DNA of 64,000 bases from Coprenecus sp964640305 (GTDB lineage Bacteria; Bacteroidota; Bacteroidia; Bacteroidales; UBA932). Made by a program: the position numbers and the translations under genes. The notes beneath the pieces were generated by a model, which saw only the letters and a list, made by a program, of their open reading frames with translations, was not told the DNA's origin and did no database searches. Where the stretch lies: the NCBI GenBank assembly GCA_964640305.1, contig CAZXFF010000002.1, forward strand, positions 1 to 64,000, read 5' to 3'. This document shows, in pieces, positions 9,646-18,690 of the stretch (within the stretch, counting starts at the first letter, position 1; each line of letters starts with the position of its first letter).

Positions 9646-10434
9646 CTACGCTTCAGGATCTTCAACGGTGATGTCAGCCAAGGGCTTTGCGGTTTCGGCC
9701 TTGGGTGCAGGAATGCGCTTGGCCGGTGCAGAGGGCTTCTTTGACACAGAAGATGGTTCCGCAGGCTCATAGAGCAGGTCCATGAATTCGATGGTATTGC
9801 TTTCCATCTTGAAAATAAGGTCGGACACCTTTGCTGTCAGATAGTTGTATCCGAAATATGCAATGATTCCCACAAAAAGACCGCCTACGGTGGTTACCAT
9901 GGCTGTATATATACCTCCGGAAAGGAGTGTAATGTCAATGTTGTTGCCGGCCTGGGACATGTTGAAGAATGCCTGTATCATACCGATTACAGTGCCGAGG
10001 AAACCGATCATGGGAGCGCCTCCGGCCACTGTTGCCAGCATGGGAAGTCCTTTCTCCAGACGGGCAACTTCCACATTCCCGGTATTCTCGACTGCTGCCT
10101 GTATGTCCGAAAGGGGACGTCCGAGACGCTCTATGCCTTTTTCTATAAGTCTGGCGATGGGGGAATCGTTTTCTTTGCAAAGCGACAACGCTGCCTTGAT
10201 TTTGCCTTCATGTATCAGACTGCGGATATTGCCCATGAATCCCGGATCTATCTGTGAGGCTTTTCTGATAGCCCACCATCTGCTTCCGAAAATGTAGATT
10301 GCAAAAACAGACAGGATAAGCAGGATTATCATAAGCCAGCCGCCTGATACGGCCAGGTCAATCAGGGAAAGTTTCCTGGGTTCCGCCACTTCCATGGCAA
10401 TTGCTTCCGGGTTGATTTGAAGAATGTTGAACAT
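9646..10434 (-). CDS. exbB: MotA/TolQ/ExbB proton channel protein
   Basis: ExbB forms the membrane pentamer of the energising complex. The 262-residue protein has three membrane segments (about residues 30-50, 130-155 and 175-195). The signature GLPMLATVAGGAPMIGFLGT and TVIGMIQAF is in the central part. A Pro and Ala-rich cytoplasmic tail of about 40 residues extends beyond the usual end. An alternative start is the second Met at residue 14. It follows truA by 21 bases. Confidence 0.9.
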   Translation of the reverse strand: MFNILQINPEAIAMEVAEPRKLSLIDLAVSGGWLMIILLILSVFAIYIFGSRWWAIRKASQIDPGFMGNIRSLIHEGKIKAALSLCKENDSPIARLIEKGIERLGRPLSDIQAAVENTGNVEVARLEKGLPMLATVAGGAPMIGFLGTVIGMIQAFFNMSQAGNNIDITLLSGGIYTAMVTTVGGLFVGIIAYFGYNYLTAKVSDLIFKMESNTIEFMDLLYEPAEPSSVSKKPSAPAKRIPAPKAETAKPLADITVEDPEA

Positions 10435-10455
10435 GATGATAACTGTTTGTTTATT

Positions 10456-11244
10456 TTATAATATTTCTGTTTCTGTATGGAAAACCGATTCCGGATATTC
10501 TATTCCGGTGAAAAACAGCGCATTGCCGGGTACCGACTGGCCAGCCTTGCAGCGGTCTCCGGATGCCATGACTTCCAGTATCCATTCAGGGGGGCGTTTA
10601 CCCCTTCCGATTTCAATTAACGTGCCGACTATTGCACGGACCATATTCCTCAGGAATCTGTTGGCAGAAACCGTGAATACAAGATGCTCTCCAGGCAAAA
10701 CGGAATCCGGATCCAAGGTCCATTCCGCCCTCGTTACGGTGCAGACGGAGGATGAAGAATTGCCGTGCATCTTCTCGAAGCAGCGGAAATCATGCCTGCC
10801 CAGAAGAAGGGATGCAGCTTCATTCATCCTTACAATATCCAGACCGAATCTGCAGTGCCATGAATGACTTCTGGAAAAGGGATCTTTGGATGTATGTACA
10901 TAATATTTGTAGGTGCGGCTTACAGCATCGAATCTGGCATGTGCATCATTCCGTACCGGAACTATGCTGTGCACTGCAATCCCTTCGGGAAGGATGGCAT
11001 TCAATTTGTATATTGTTTTGCCGTGTTCTTTGAGGACTGTGCCGTTATTGCTGTCGAAGTGTGCGACAAATCCTATGGCATTCACTCCGGTATCCGTCCT
11101 GCCTGCCCCCGTTACGGATATCTGCTCTCCGAGGATTGTGGAAAAGGCTTTCTGCACTTCCTCCTGTACGCTTGGGGCGTTAGGCTGGATCTGCCATCCG
11201 CTGAAGCCGGAGCCATCGTAGGATATTGTAACAAAAAACCGCAT
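10456..11244 (-). CDS. truA: tRNA pseudouridine(38-40) synthase TruA
   Basis: TruA isomerises uridine to pseudouridine at positions 38-40 of the tRNA anticodon arm. The 262-residue product starts at MRFFVTISYDGSGFSGWQ, the usual family start, so I prefer 11244 over a start 42 bases upstream. The catalytic Asp lies in GAGRTDTGVNAIG (about residue 52), and RNFL followed by a C-terminal strand is seen at SANRFLRNMVRAIVGTLIEIG. It heads the exbB-exbD-tonB run and is divergent from moxR. Confidence 0.95.
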   Translation of the reverse strand: MRFFVTISYDGSGFSGWQIQPNAPSVQEEVQKAFSTILGEQISVTGAGRTDTGVNAIGFVAHFDSNNGTVLKEHGKTIYKLNAILPEGIAVHSIVPVRNDAHARFDAVSRTYKYYVHTSKDPFSRSHSWHCRFGLDIVRMNEAASLLLGRHDFRCFEKMHGNSSSSVCTVTRAEWTLDPDSVLPGEHLVFTVSANRFLRNMVRAIVGTLIEIGRGKRPPEWILEVMASGDRCKAGQSVPGNALFFTGIEYPESVFHTETEIL

Positions 11245-11262
11245 TCCCGAAGAAAAAAACCT

Positions 11263-11270
11263 TATTTTTG
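11263..11270 (+). promoter_or_regulatory. Putative -7 element for the moxR-bat operon
   Basis: TATTTTTG fits TAnnTTTG and lies 34 bases before the moxR start codon. No clear -33 element is present at the expected distance. It lies only 13 bases from the facing truA element at 11284-11291. Confidence 0.5.
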
Positions 11271-11283
11271 TAAATTCGAAAAG

Positions 11284-11291
11284 CAAAAATA
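11284..11291 (-). promoter_or_regulatory. Putative -7 element for truA
   Basis: The minus strand reads TATTTTTG, 39 bases before the truA start codon. It faces the moxR element, so transcripts from both would start within a few bases of each other and overlap at their 5' ends. Confidence 0.4.
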
Positions 11292-11304
11292 CAAATTATT
11301 TGAT

Positions 11305-12297
11305 ATGGATACAGTAAACATTAAAGAATTGAATGAGAGAATTCAGAAAGAGAGCGCTTTCGTAGATATCCTGTCCATGGAGATGACGAAGGTGATCGTC
11401 GGCCAGAAGCACCTCGTGGAAAACCTGCTGATAGGCCTGCTCTCCAACGGCCATATTCTTCTCGAAGGGGTCCCAGGACTTGCAAAAACATTGGCAATAA
11501 ACACTTTGGCATCATGTGTGGATGCAAAGTTCAGCCGTATCCAGTTCACTCCGGACCTGCTGCCGGCAGACCTTATCGGTACCATGATATACAGTCAGAA
11601 GAGCGAGCAGTTCCAAATCAAGAAAGGTCCCGTCTTTGCCAACTTCATTCTGGCAGACGAGATCAACAGGTCCCCTGCAAAAGTGCAGTCAGCCCTTCTC
11701 GAGGCAATGCAGGAACGTCAGGTTACCATAGGCGAACAGACATTCAAGCTTCCGGAACCGTTCCTGGTAATGGCGACCCAGAACCCGATCGAACAGGAAG
11801 GTACCTATCCGCTGCCCGAAGCACAGGTGGACAGGTTCATGCTGAAAGTTGTGGTCTCTTATCCCAAAAAGGAGGAAGAGAAACTGATCGTAAGGATGAA
11901 CAACAGCGGTACATTCCCGAAAGCGTCCAAAGTCCTCAATCCTGAGGATATCGTAAAGGCCCGTCAGGTGGTAAGGGATGTATATATGGACGAGAAGATA
12001 GAGAAATACATAGTGGATCTCATATATGCGACCCGTACTCCTGAAGAATACGGTCTTAAATCCCTGCGGGACATGATTGCATACGGGGGATCCCCGCGTG
12101 CATCCATATCACTGGCCATGGCCTCCAAGGCGTATGCTTTCATAAAGAGAAGGGGATATGTGATTCCCGAAGACGTACGGGCCGTATGCTACGAAGTGCT
12201 ACGCCACCGTATAGGACTCACCTATGAAGCGGAGGCCGAAAACGTTACAGCCGAAAATATAATTTCTGAAATAATAAATGCAGTGGAGGTTCCGTAG
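11305..12297 (+). CDS. MoxR-family AAA+ ATPase
   Basis: MoxR ATPases act as chaperones that assemble or activate partners carrying von Willebrand A domains. The 330-residue product has Walker A GVPGLAKT (about residues 55-62) and Walker B FILADEINRSPAK. The MoxR-typical MQERQVTIGE and ATQNPIEQEGTYPLPEAQ with sensor 1 follow. The open frame extends upstream, but MDTVNIKELNERI at 11305 is the natural start because the extension would run antisense through truA. It is 3 bases from the DUF58 gene and opens the bat operon. Confidence 0.95.
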   Translation: MDTVNIKELNERIQKESAFVDILSMEMTKVIVGQKHLVENLLIGLLSNGHILLEGVPGLAKTLAINTLASCVDAKFSRIQFTPDLLPADLIGTMIYSQKSEQFQIKKGPVFANFILADEINRSPAKVQSALLEAMQERQVTIGEQTFKLPEPFLVMATQNPIEQEGTYPLPEAQVDRFMLKVVVSYPKKEEEKLIVRMNNSGTFPKASKVLNPEDIVKARQVVRDVYMDEKIEKYIVDLIYATRTPEEYGLKSLRDMIAYGGSPRASISLAMASKAYAFIKRRGYVIPEDVRAVCYEVLRHRIGLTYEAEAENVTAENIISEIINAVEVP

Positions 12298-12300
12298 TCT

Positions 12301-13182
12301 ATGGATAACGACTTGCTGAAAAAAGTCCGGAAGATAGAAATCAAGACAAAGACCCTTTCCAGCCAGATTTTCGCAGGGGAATACCATTCTGCCTTCAAAG
12401 GAAGGGGGATGGCGTTCAGCGAGGTGCGGGAGTACCAGATCGGGGACGATGTCCGTAATATGGACTGGAACGTCACAGCCCGTACAGGGACTCCGTATAT
12501 CAAGGTATTCGAGGAGGAGAGGGAGCTGACGGTAATGCTCCTGGTGGATGTAAGCGCATCCCGCCTGTTCGGGACCACGTCCAAAAGCAAAAAGGAACTG
12601 ACTGCCGAAATAGCAGCAGTGCTCTCTTTTTCCGCATCGATAAACAACGATAAGGTAGGAGCCCTGTTCTTCAGCACCAAGGTCGAGAAATTCATTCCTC
12701 CGAAGAAAGGCAGGAGCCATCTGCTGAGGATCATCAGGGAACTTCTGGAATTCGAGCCCGAAGAAAAGGGTACGGATATCGGGGAAGCCCTGCGTTTCCT
12801 TACGAATGCAATCAAGAAACGCTGCACGGCCTTCCTCCTTTCGGACATGCTGGATGTAGACAACCGTCAGCATCCAAATTATGAGGAAGCACTCAAAGTT
12901 GCAGTAAACAGGCACGATATCTCTGTCATCAACATATACGATGAAAGGGACAGGACATTGCCGGACGTAGGAATCATTACGGTAAGGGACAATGAAACCG
13001 GCAGGGTACTGCAGGTGGACACATCTGACAGGGGTGTCAGGAACAGCTATCGGGAGTGGGCACGGCAAGCCTATCAGGAGACCCTCATCCTTCTGAGGAA
13101 ATACCGGGTAGATACAGTAAGCATCTGTACGGACCAGGATTATGTCAAACAATTGGTATCCCTTTTCAAAAGCAGATCATAA
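12301..13182 (+). CDS. DUF58 domain protein of the bat operon
   Basis: DUF58 proteins are cytoplasmic von Willebrand A-like proteins that accompany MoxR ATPases. The 293-residue product has the family motif GRGMAFSEVREYQIGDDVRN near residues 36-55. A VWA-like fold follows, in which the first metal-binding loop reads LLVDVSASRLF, giving DxSxS. It sits directly after moxR and before a membrane protein with which it may form the core of the complex. The exact role in Bacteroidota is unsettled; aerotolerance has been proposed from work on Bacteroides fragilis. Confidence 0.9.
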   Translation: MDNDLLKKVRKIEIKTKTLSSQIFAGEYHSAFKGRGMAFSEVREYQIGDDVRNMDWNVTARTGTPYIKVFEEERELTVMLLVDVSASRLFGTTSKSKKELTAEIAAVLSFSASINNDKVGALFFSTKVEKFIPPKKGRSHLLRIIRELLEFEPEEKGTDIGEALRFLTNAIKKRCTAFLLSDMLDVDNRQHPNYEEALKVAVNRHDISVINIYDERDRTLPDVGIITVRDNETGRVLQVDTSDRGVRNSYREWARQAYQETLILLRKYRVDTVSICTDQDYVKQLVSLFKSRS

Positions 13183-13188
13183 CCGAAT

Positions 13189-14130
13189 ATGTCCAATAAA
13201 CTTAAAATATTCACAGCTTTCGCAGTCTTCTTGTTTTCCTGCCATCTGCATTCCTTTGCACAGGAACTGCTTTCCAATACGGTTTCCAAGGATACAATCC
13301 TGATAGGAGACCAGGTCCTTTGGACATCGAGGATGCAGGTGCCGAGAGGTACAGAGGTCAAGGTCGACTCAATGTCCGGATATGTCGTCCCCGGAGTAGA
13401 ACTTCTCGGGGATTTCAGGATAGATACGGTAAAGAAGACCCGTGATTACTCGCTTATCGAGACCAAAGCCCTGATTACATCTTTCGACAGCGGTTCATAT
13501 ATGCTGCCTCCGCTCGTACTTTACCTTAGCCGGAACGGAGTTCCTACAGATACACTCCGCCTGACGGAAATACCACTGGAAGTCACGACCATACCGATCG
13601 ATACCGCAAAATTCGAAATGTATGACCTTCGTCCGCAGTTCAGATATCCGGTGACATTCGGTGAAGTTGCACCGTGGGTACTTGGGGCACTGGTCCTGAC
13701 CGCTGCAGTATTCTTCATATGGAAACTTCTGAAAAAAAGGAAGAATGCGGGAAATGCCCAGACTAAACCGAAACCGGGTGATCCGCCCCACATCGTAGCA
13801 TTGAAGGATCTGGAAAGGATCAGGAGGGAAGAGCTGTGGCAGAAAGGCAGACAGAAACAGTTCTACACGGAAGTTACTGAAGCCCTGCGCAAATACATTG
13901 AAGACCGTTTCGGTATCAGGACACTGGAAAGGACATCGAATGAGATCCTCGACGACCTGTCTTCTGAGGAAATAGCCCACTCGGATTTCGAATCCCTTAA
14001 AGGCATCTTTTCTGTGGCAGACCTTGTAAAGTTTGCAAAATACCAGGCTTCCAAGGAAGAAAATGAAGAAACCGTTCCAAATGCCATACGGTTCGTAAAC
14101 GATACTGTCAGGGAAGAAAAGGAAAAATGA
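13189..14130 (+). CDS. Membrane-anchored BatD-like protein of the bat operon
   Basis: The 313-residue product has a signal peptide (cleavage near SFAQ, residue 25) and a periplasmic domain of about 130 residues with beta-strand character. One membrane helix (about residues 162-182) is followed by a basic stop-transfer stretch and a cytoplasmic tail. The tail ends in a helical module, FYTEVTEALRKYIEDRFGI. The same kind of module (FYEELHKALEGYISDKL) ends BatD in this operon, so the two proteins appear to be paralogous in design. Genes at this position are usually left as hypothetical. Its stop overlaps the batA start by 4 bases. Confidence 0.8.
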   Translation: MSNKLKIFTAFAVFLFSCHLHSFAQELLSNTVSKDTILIGDQVLWTSRMQVPRGTEVKVDSMSGYVVPGVELLGDFRIDTVKKTRDYSLIETKALITSFDSGSYMLPPLVLYLSRNGVPTDTLRLTEIPLEVTTIPIDTAKFEMYDLRPQFRYPVTFGEVAPWVLGALVLTAAVFFIWKLLKKRKNAGNAQTKPKPGDPPHIVALKDLERIRREELWQKGRQKQFYTEVTEALRKYIEDRFGIRTLERTSNEILDDLSSEEIAHSDFESLKGIFSVADLVKFAKYQASKEENEETVPNAIRFVNDTVREEKEK

Positions 14131-15125
14131 CGATGGAAGATATGTTTTTTGAATATCCTAATCTGCTTTATGCGGAACTGGCTCTGATTCCGCTGGCTGC
14201 ATGGTACCTCTGGAAAACTTTCAGGGGACGCAGGCCTTATGTCGCCATGTCTTCCACTGCACCATTTGCGAAAAGCAGTTTGAAGGCCAGTGTAATGACG
14301 CACCTGCCATTTGCACTGAGACTCACAACGATTGCCTTGCTGATTCTCGCAATAGCACGGCCCAAGACTTCTTCGGATATGAGCCGCACCGATACGGAAG
14401 GAATAGATATAGTCCTTGCCCTGGACGTTTCCACAAGTATGCTGGCAAGGGACTTTACCCCTGACAGGATCGAAGCTGCAAAGAATATCGCGATCGAATT
14501 CATATCCCAGCGTCCTACGGACCGTATAGGAGTAGTGGTCTTTGCAGGTGAAAGCTATACCCAATCGCCACTCACTACCGACAGGGCAACTCTGATAAAC
14601 CTTATCAAGGAAATCGAATGCGGACTCATCGATGACGGTACAGCAATAGGGAACGGACTGGCAAATGCGGTGGCCCGCCTTAAGGACTCCAAAGCCAAAA
14701 GCAGGGTAGTGATCCTGCTTACGGACGGTGTCAACAACACCGGGGAGATTGCCCCCGAAATGGCCATTGAAATCGCCAAGACATACGGTATCAGGGTCTA
14801 TACAATAGGTGTGGGCGCAATGGGAAAGGCACCATACCCGGTCATGACACCGTTCGGTGTCAGAGTGATGGATGTAGACGTGGAGATAGATGAGGATCTG
14901 CTCCGCCGTGTAGCATCTGAAACTGGAGGAACATATTTCCGTGCTACGGACAATACAAAGCTCCTGCAGATATACGGGGAAATCAACAAAATGGAGAAGG
15001 CGAAGATAACTGTCGACTCGTTCCCCGTCTATGAAGAAAAGTTCATGATGTTTGCTGTCTGGGCGCTGGCAGCATTCCTGTTGGAACTGGTTTTAAGAAT
15101 TTTTGCAGCAAGGAGGATAGCATGA
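14127..15125 (+). CDS. batA: BatA, von Willebrand A domain membrane protein
   Basis: BatA has two N-terminal membrane segments (about residues 8-30 and 60-78), a VWA domain, and a C-terminal membrane helix ending in RRIA. The metal-binding site (MIDAS) is complete in its first loop: Asp100, Ser102 and Ser104 in LDVSTSMLARD. The downstream Asp lies in LLTDGVNNTGEI. The 332-residue length is normal. It overlaps the genes on both sides by 4 bases, so translation is likely coupled. A start at the second Met, two codons later, is also possible. Confidence 0.92.
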   Translation: MTMEDMFFEYPNLLYAELALIPLAAWYLWKTFRGRRPYVAMSSTAPFAKSSLKASVMTHLPFALRLTTIALLILAIARPKTSSDMSRTDTEGIDIVLALDVSTSMLARDFTPDRIEAAKNIAIEFISQRPTDRIGVVVFAGESYTQSPLTTDRATLINLIKEIECGLIDDGTAIGNGLANAVARLKDSKAKSRVVILLTDGVNNTGEIAPEMAIEIAKTYGIRVYTIGVGAMGKAPYPVMTPFGVRVMDVDVEIDEDLLRRVASETGGTYFRATDNTKLLQIYGEINKMEKAKITVDSFPVYEEKFMMFAVWALAAFLLELVLRIFAARRIA

Positions 15126-16876
15126 TATATCTGGCACAGGCACAATATCTTTTACTTATTATACTTATTCCCGTATTCTTCATACTCTTCGCAGTCATGA
15201 GGAAATTGCGTAGGAAAAGGATAGCACGCTTCGGAGAGGCTCGTCTGGTAGAAAATCTCACACCGCTGGCATCCAGAAGGAAAGGCTGGGTAAAGCTGAC
15301 GTTCCTGTCACTTGCCCTTCTGTTCTTTGCGGTAGGTATGTCCCGCCCGCAGATCGGAGCCATACTTAAGGAGAGGGAAATCAAAGGGGCAGAGATAATG
15401 GTCGTGCTTGACGTCTCCAATTCCATGTTGGCCCAGGACTATTCGCCTAACCGTCTGGAAAGGGCAAAGCTTGCGGTTTCCAAACTGGTAGACGAGCTTA
15501 AGGAAGACCGCATCGGGCTTATAATCTTTGCTGGCCAGTCCTTTGTACAGCTGCCGATCACATCCGACTATGTTTCTGCCAAGATATTCCTGAACAGCAT
15601 CTCGACCGAATCGGTACCTGTGCAGGGAACTGCATTGGGGGACGCTATCCGCACTGCAGCCAGAACCTTCACACAGGAAAGCGAAGGAAGCCGGGCCATC
15701 ATACTGATAACCGACGGCGAGAACCATGAAGACGACCCTGTATCGGCGGCAAAGGACGCTGCGTCAGTAGGGGCAAGGGTGTTCTGCGTAGGTGTAGGAT
15801 CCCCTGAGGGGAAACCGATCCCCGTAGATGGCGGACTCCTCAAGGACGAAAATGATAACATTGTTGTTACAAGACTTGATGAAGAGACTCTTAAAGAGAT
15901 AGCTTCAGCTGGGAACGGAATGTACGTACGCGCCGGGAATTCTGAGTTCGGACTTAACCCGATTATCGAGGATATCCGATCTATGGATGCCAAACAGTTC
16001 CAGTCTGTGGTCTTTGAAGAATATGATGAACAGTATATGTACTTTTTTGCAATAGCCCTTGTTTTCCTTCTTCTGGAATTATTCATTCCGGATACGCGCA
16101 ATGGCAGGAATCTGTTCAGGAACAACAGGCCTGCAGCCTTTATGCTTCTCCTCTTCCTCATCCCGACAGCACTTTCGGCCCAGGACGACAAGAAACTTGT
16201 ACGTCAGGGCAACAAGGCATTTGAAAAAGGGGATTACCGTGCGGCCGAGATAGAATACAAGAAAGGGCTGGAAGCCGATTCTTCATCCGTGTTTTCTGCA
16301 TACAATTTGGGGAATGCCTTGTACAAAAACGAGAGTTATTCCGAAGCGGAACTGTATTTCAAGGATCTGGGCGATACGCTGAAAAAGGTTTCCTCCTCAA
16401 AAGCATCCGACTTTTTCCACAACAGCGGGAACCTGGCCCTGAAGCAGAAGAAATATCAGGAAGCCGTAGAGGCCTACAAGGAATCATTGAGGCTGTTCCC
16501 CGATGACATGAAGACGAAATCGAATCTGGCATATGCACAGAAAATGCTGAAAGACAGTCAGAACCAGAGCCAGAACCAGCAGCAACAGCAGCAGAATCAG
16601 GACGGGAATCAGCAGAACCAGGACCAGAACCAAAATGATGGTCAGGACCAAGACCAGCAGAATCAGAATCAGGATCAGGACAAGAACAACGACAACCGGG
16701 ACGATAATCCTGAAAAGGACAGGCAGGATACCGGTCAGCAACCTCCGAAAATATCCCAGCAGGCTGCCCAGCAGCTGCTTCAGGCAATAGAAGACAAAGA
16801 AAAACAGACACAGGAGAAAGTCAGAAAAGAAAAAGCCGAGCAACAGGAAAACAGACAGAAAAAGAAGAATTGGTAA
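15122..16876 (+). CDS. BatB-BatC fusion: VWA domain plus TPR and Gln/Asn-rich tail
   Basis: The 584-residue product joins two proteins that are separate in Bacteroides. Residues 1-325 are BatB: two membrane segments, a VWA domain with Asp97, Ser99 and Ser101 in LDVSNSMLAQD, and a C-terminal helix. Residues about 330-350 (AFMLLLFLIPTALSAQ) look like a retained BatC signal peptide. Tetratricopeptide repeats follow to about residue 465, then a Gln, Asn and Asp-rich tail (about 478-540) and a charged C-terminus. The frame is continuous with no sign of a sequencing error. An in-frame ATG at 16142 precedes the buried signal-like segment. Confidence 0.9.
   Translation: MIYLAQAQYLLLIILIPVFFILFAVMRKLRRKRIARFGEARLVENLTPLASRRKGWVKLTFLSLALLFFAVGMSRPQIGAILKEREIKGAEIMVVLDVSNSMLAQDYSPNRLERAKLAVSKLVDELKEDRIGLIIFAGQSFVQLPITSDYVSAKIFLNSISTESVPVQGTALGDAIRTAARTFTQESEGSRAIILITDGENHEDDPVSAAKDAASVGARVFCVGVGSPEGKPIPVDGGLLKDENDNIVVTRLDEETLKEIASAGNGMYVRAGNSEFGLNPIIEDIRSMDAKQFQSVVFEEYDEQYMYFFAIALVFLLLELFIPDTRNGRNLFRNNRPAAFMLLLFLIPTALSAQDDKKLVRQGNKAFEKGDYRAAEIEYKKGLEADSSSVFSAYNLGNALYKNESYSEAELYFKDLGDTLKKVSSSKASDFFHNSGNLALKQKKYQEAVEAYKESLRLFPDDMKTKSNLAYAQKMLKDSQNQSQNQQQQQQNQDGNQQNQDQNQNDGQDQDQQNQNQDQDKNNDNRDDNPEKDRQDTGQQPPKISQQAAQQLLQAIEDKEKQTQEKVRKEKAEQQENRQKKKNW
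16553..16745 (+). repeat. Low-complexity CAG/AAC/GAC repeat tract
   Basis: Imperfect repeats of cagaaycag and gaccag units encode the Gln, Asn and Asp-rich tail of the BatB-BatC fusion. Such tails are common in BatC and vary in length. The tract could expand or contract by slippage. Confidence 0.8.
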
Positions 16877-18684
16877 TGAAAAGGATTGTACATAGATTAT
16901 TTGCAACAGTATTGCTGGCATTTGCCGGATTTGCGGCAGTACAGGCGCAGAGCCAGTTTATCCTGGAGGCTCCGTCAGTGGTGGCCGCAGATGAAATATT
17001 CAGGGTTGTCTATACCGCTACCAGCGAAGAGAAGATTTCCGGCTTCGTACCTCCGGAATCATTCGAGGGTTTCGAAGTCCTGGCTGGTCCTATACAGTCG
17101 ACAATGAGTTCCACAAACATCACTAACGGGAAATACCAGCATTCCACATCCCTCAGCTATACATATACCTTACGTCCGGTATCCCAAGGCAATTTCACCC
17201 TGCCTTCCGCAACCATCAAGATAGGCAAGAAAGAGCACAGGTCCGAACCGAAGAAAATAGAAGTGGTGAAAGCCTCCGAAGACGGCAATGCCCAGACCGG
17301 AAGTCAGGGAAGCAGCCGGAATGCAGGAGATGACCTCAAACTGGTACTAACCCTGGACAAGACCGAAGTCGTAACAGGAGAGCCGGTAATCGCGACCCTG
17401 AAACTCTACATGAAGCAATCCGATATAAGCGGCTTTGAAAATATCCGTTTCCCGGGTTTCAAAGGATTCTGGAGCCAGGAAATAGAAGCTCCCCAGAACA
17501 TTTCATTCCAAAGGGAAAACTACAAGGGCGAAGTCTATAATGCTGCACTACTGCGGAAATACATGCTCATCCCGCAGCAGACAGGAAGTCTGGAAATCGA
17601 TCCGGCCGAACTGGTATGTCTGGTAAGGATACGTTCCAACTCCCCGTCCACATCCATATTCGACGATTTCTTCGATTCATACCAGACAATACGCAAACGC
17701 GTATCCACACCGGTGATGAAGGTGAATGTCTCACCGCTCCCGTCCGGGGCACCTGCCTCTTTCAACGGAGGTGTCGGCCGCTTTACCCTGGATGTGGATG
17801 CTGGCAGCGGAGAGATAAATGCACATGAAGCATCTTCTGTAAAGGTAACGGTATCCGGCAGCGGGAACCTGAATCTGATAAGCGCCCCGAAACTGGCTTT
17901 CCCATCTGATTTCGAGGTATATGATACCAAGAAGACAGACAACATCACTTCTGGCAGCAACGGGGTCTCCGGAAGCATAACATATGAATTTCCCTTCATC
18001 CCCAGAGCCCCTGGAGAATTCACATTGAAACCGGTGGAAATATCATACTACGACATTGCTGCCAGAAAATACAGAACCCTGGTATCCCCCCCCATTAAGA
18101 TAAAAGTCAACGAAGGGGACAGGAGAGATGCTGCCGTAATCCAGTCAGGTCCGGCAAAACAGAGTGTACGTAGTCTGGGAGAAGACATACGCTTCATTGC
18201 CACATCCCATGCAGGGCTGCACAAGACCGGAAGGTTTGCAGTAACATCCCTCTGGCTCTATGCTGCCATTGTCCTTGTCTTCATCCTCTCTGCAGCCACA
18301 TGGATACTGCTGCGCAGGAGAATCGCAATGCTTGGAGACAAACTGGGAACAAAGCACAGGAAAGCGATGAAGATTGCCAGGAACCGGTTGAAAAAGGCCA
18401 GGGAGTTCATGCTTCAGGGACTTTATGCTCCATTCTACGAAGAACTGCACAAGGCACTCGAAGGCTATATTTCGGATAAGCTTATGCTTCCGGTATCTGA
18501 GCTGAACAGGAACAGGATTGCCACAGAACTCCAATCCATGAACAAAGGGACAGAGGTGACAGAAGGATTGTTCGAGGTACTTGACGCATGCGAATATGCC
18601 CGCTATGCTCCTTCATCAGCTCCTGATGCAATGGGAAAACATTATGAAGATGCAGTCAAGGTAATTTCAGAAATAGAAAAATGA
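16876..18684 (+). CDS. batD: BatD, exported membrane-anchored protein
   Basis: BatD is the large periplasmic component of the operon. The 602-residue protein has a signal peptide ending AAVQAQ (residue 25). Beta-sandwich repeats run to about residue 430, and one membrane helix lies near residues 455-478. A cytoplasmic helical tail ends it. An open frame starts 6 bases earlier at a TTG, but the ATG at 16876, overlapping the TAA of the previous gene, is more likely. Function is inferred from family and position only. Confidence 0.9.
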   Translation: MKRIVHRLFATVLLAFAGFAAVQAQSQFILEAPSVVAADEIFRVVYTATSEEKISGFVPPESFEGFEVLAGPIQSTMSSTNITNGKYQHSTSLSYTYTLRPVSQGNFTLPSATIKIGKKEHRSEPKKIEVVKASEDGNAQTGSQGSSRNAGDDLKLVLTLDKTEVVTGEPVIATLKLYMKQSDISGFENIRFPGFKGFWSQEIEAPQNISFQRENYKGEVYNAALLRKYMLIPQQTGSLEIDPAELVCLVRIRSNSPSTSIFDDFFDSYQTIRKRVSTPVMKVNVSPLPSGAPASFNGGVGRFTLDVDAGSGEINAHEASSVKVTVSGSGNLNLISAPKLAFPSDFEVYDTKKTDNITSGSNGVSGSITYEFPFIPRAPGEFTLKPVEISYYDIAARKYRTLVSPPIKIKVNEGDRRDAAVIQSGPAKQSVRSLGEDIRFIATSHAGLHKTGRFAVTSLWLYAAIVLVFILSAATWILLRRRIAMLGDKLGTKHRKAMKIARNRLKKAREFMLQGLYAPFYEELHKALEGYISDKLMLPVSELNRNRIATELQSMNKGTEVTEGLFEVLDACEYARYAPSSAPDAMGKHYEDAVKVISEIEK

Positions 18685-18690
18685 CATGCC

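Noticed and set aside
10864..11304. In-frame upstream extension of moxR by 147 codons
   Set aside because: The extension is antisense to truA and includes both promoter elements; the MoxR family starts at 11305.
12199..13152. A 317-codon open frame antisense to the DUF58 gene
   Set aside because: It is a mirror of a confirmed gene with no signal, motif or promoter of its own.
16870..16875. TTG start for BatD two codons upstream
   Set aside because: The ATG at 16876 overlaps the preceding stop and gives a normal signal peptide; the TTG adds only two residues.
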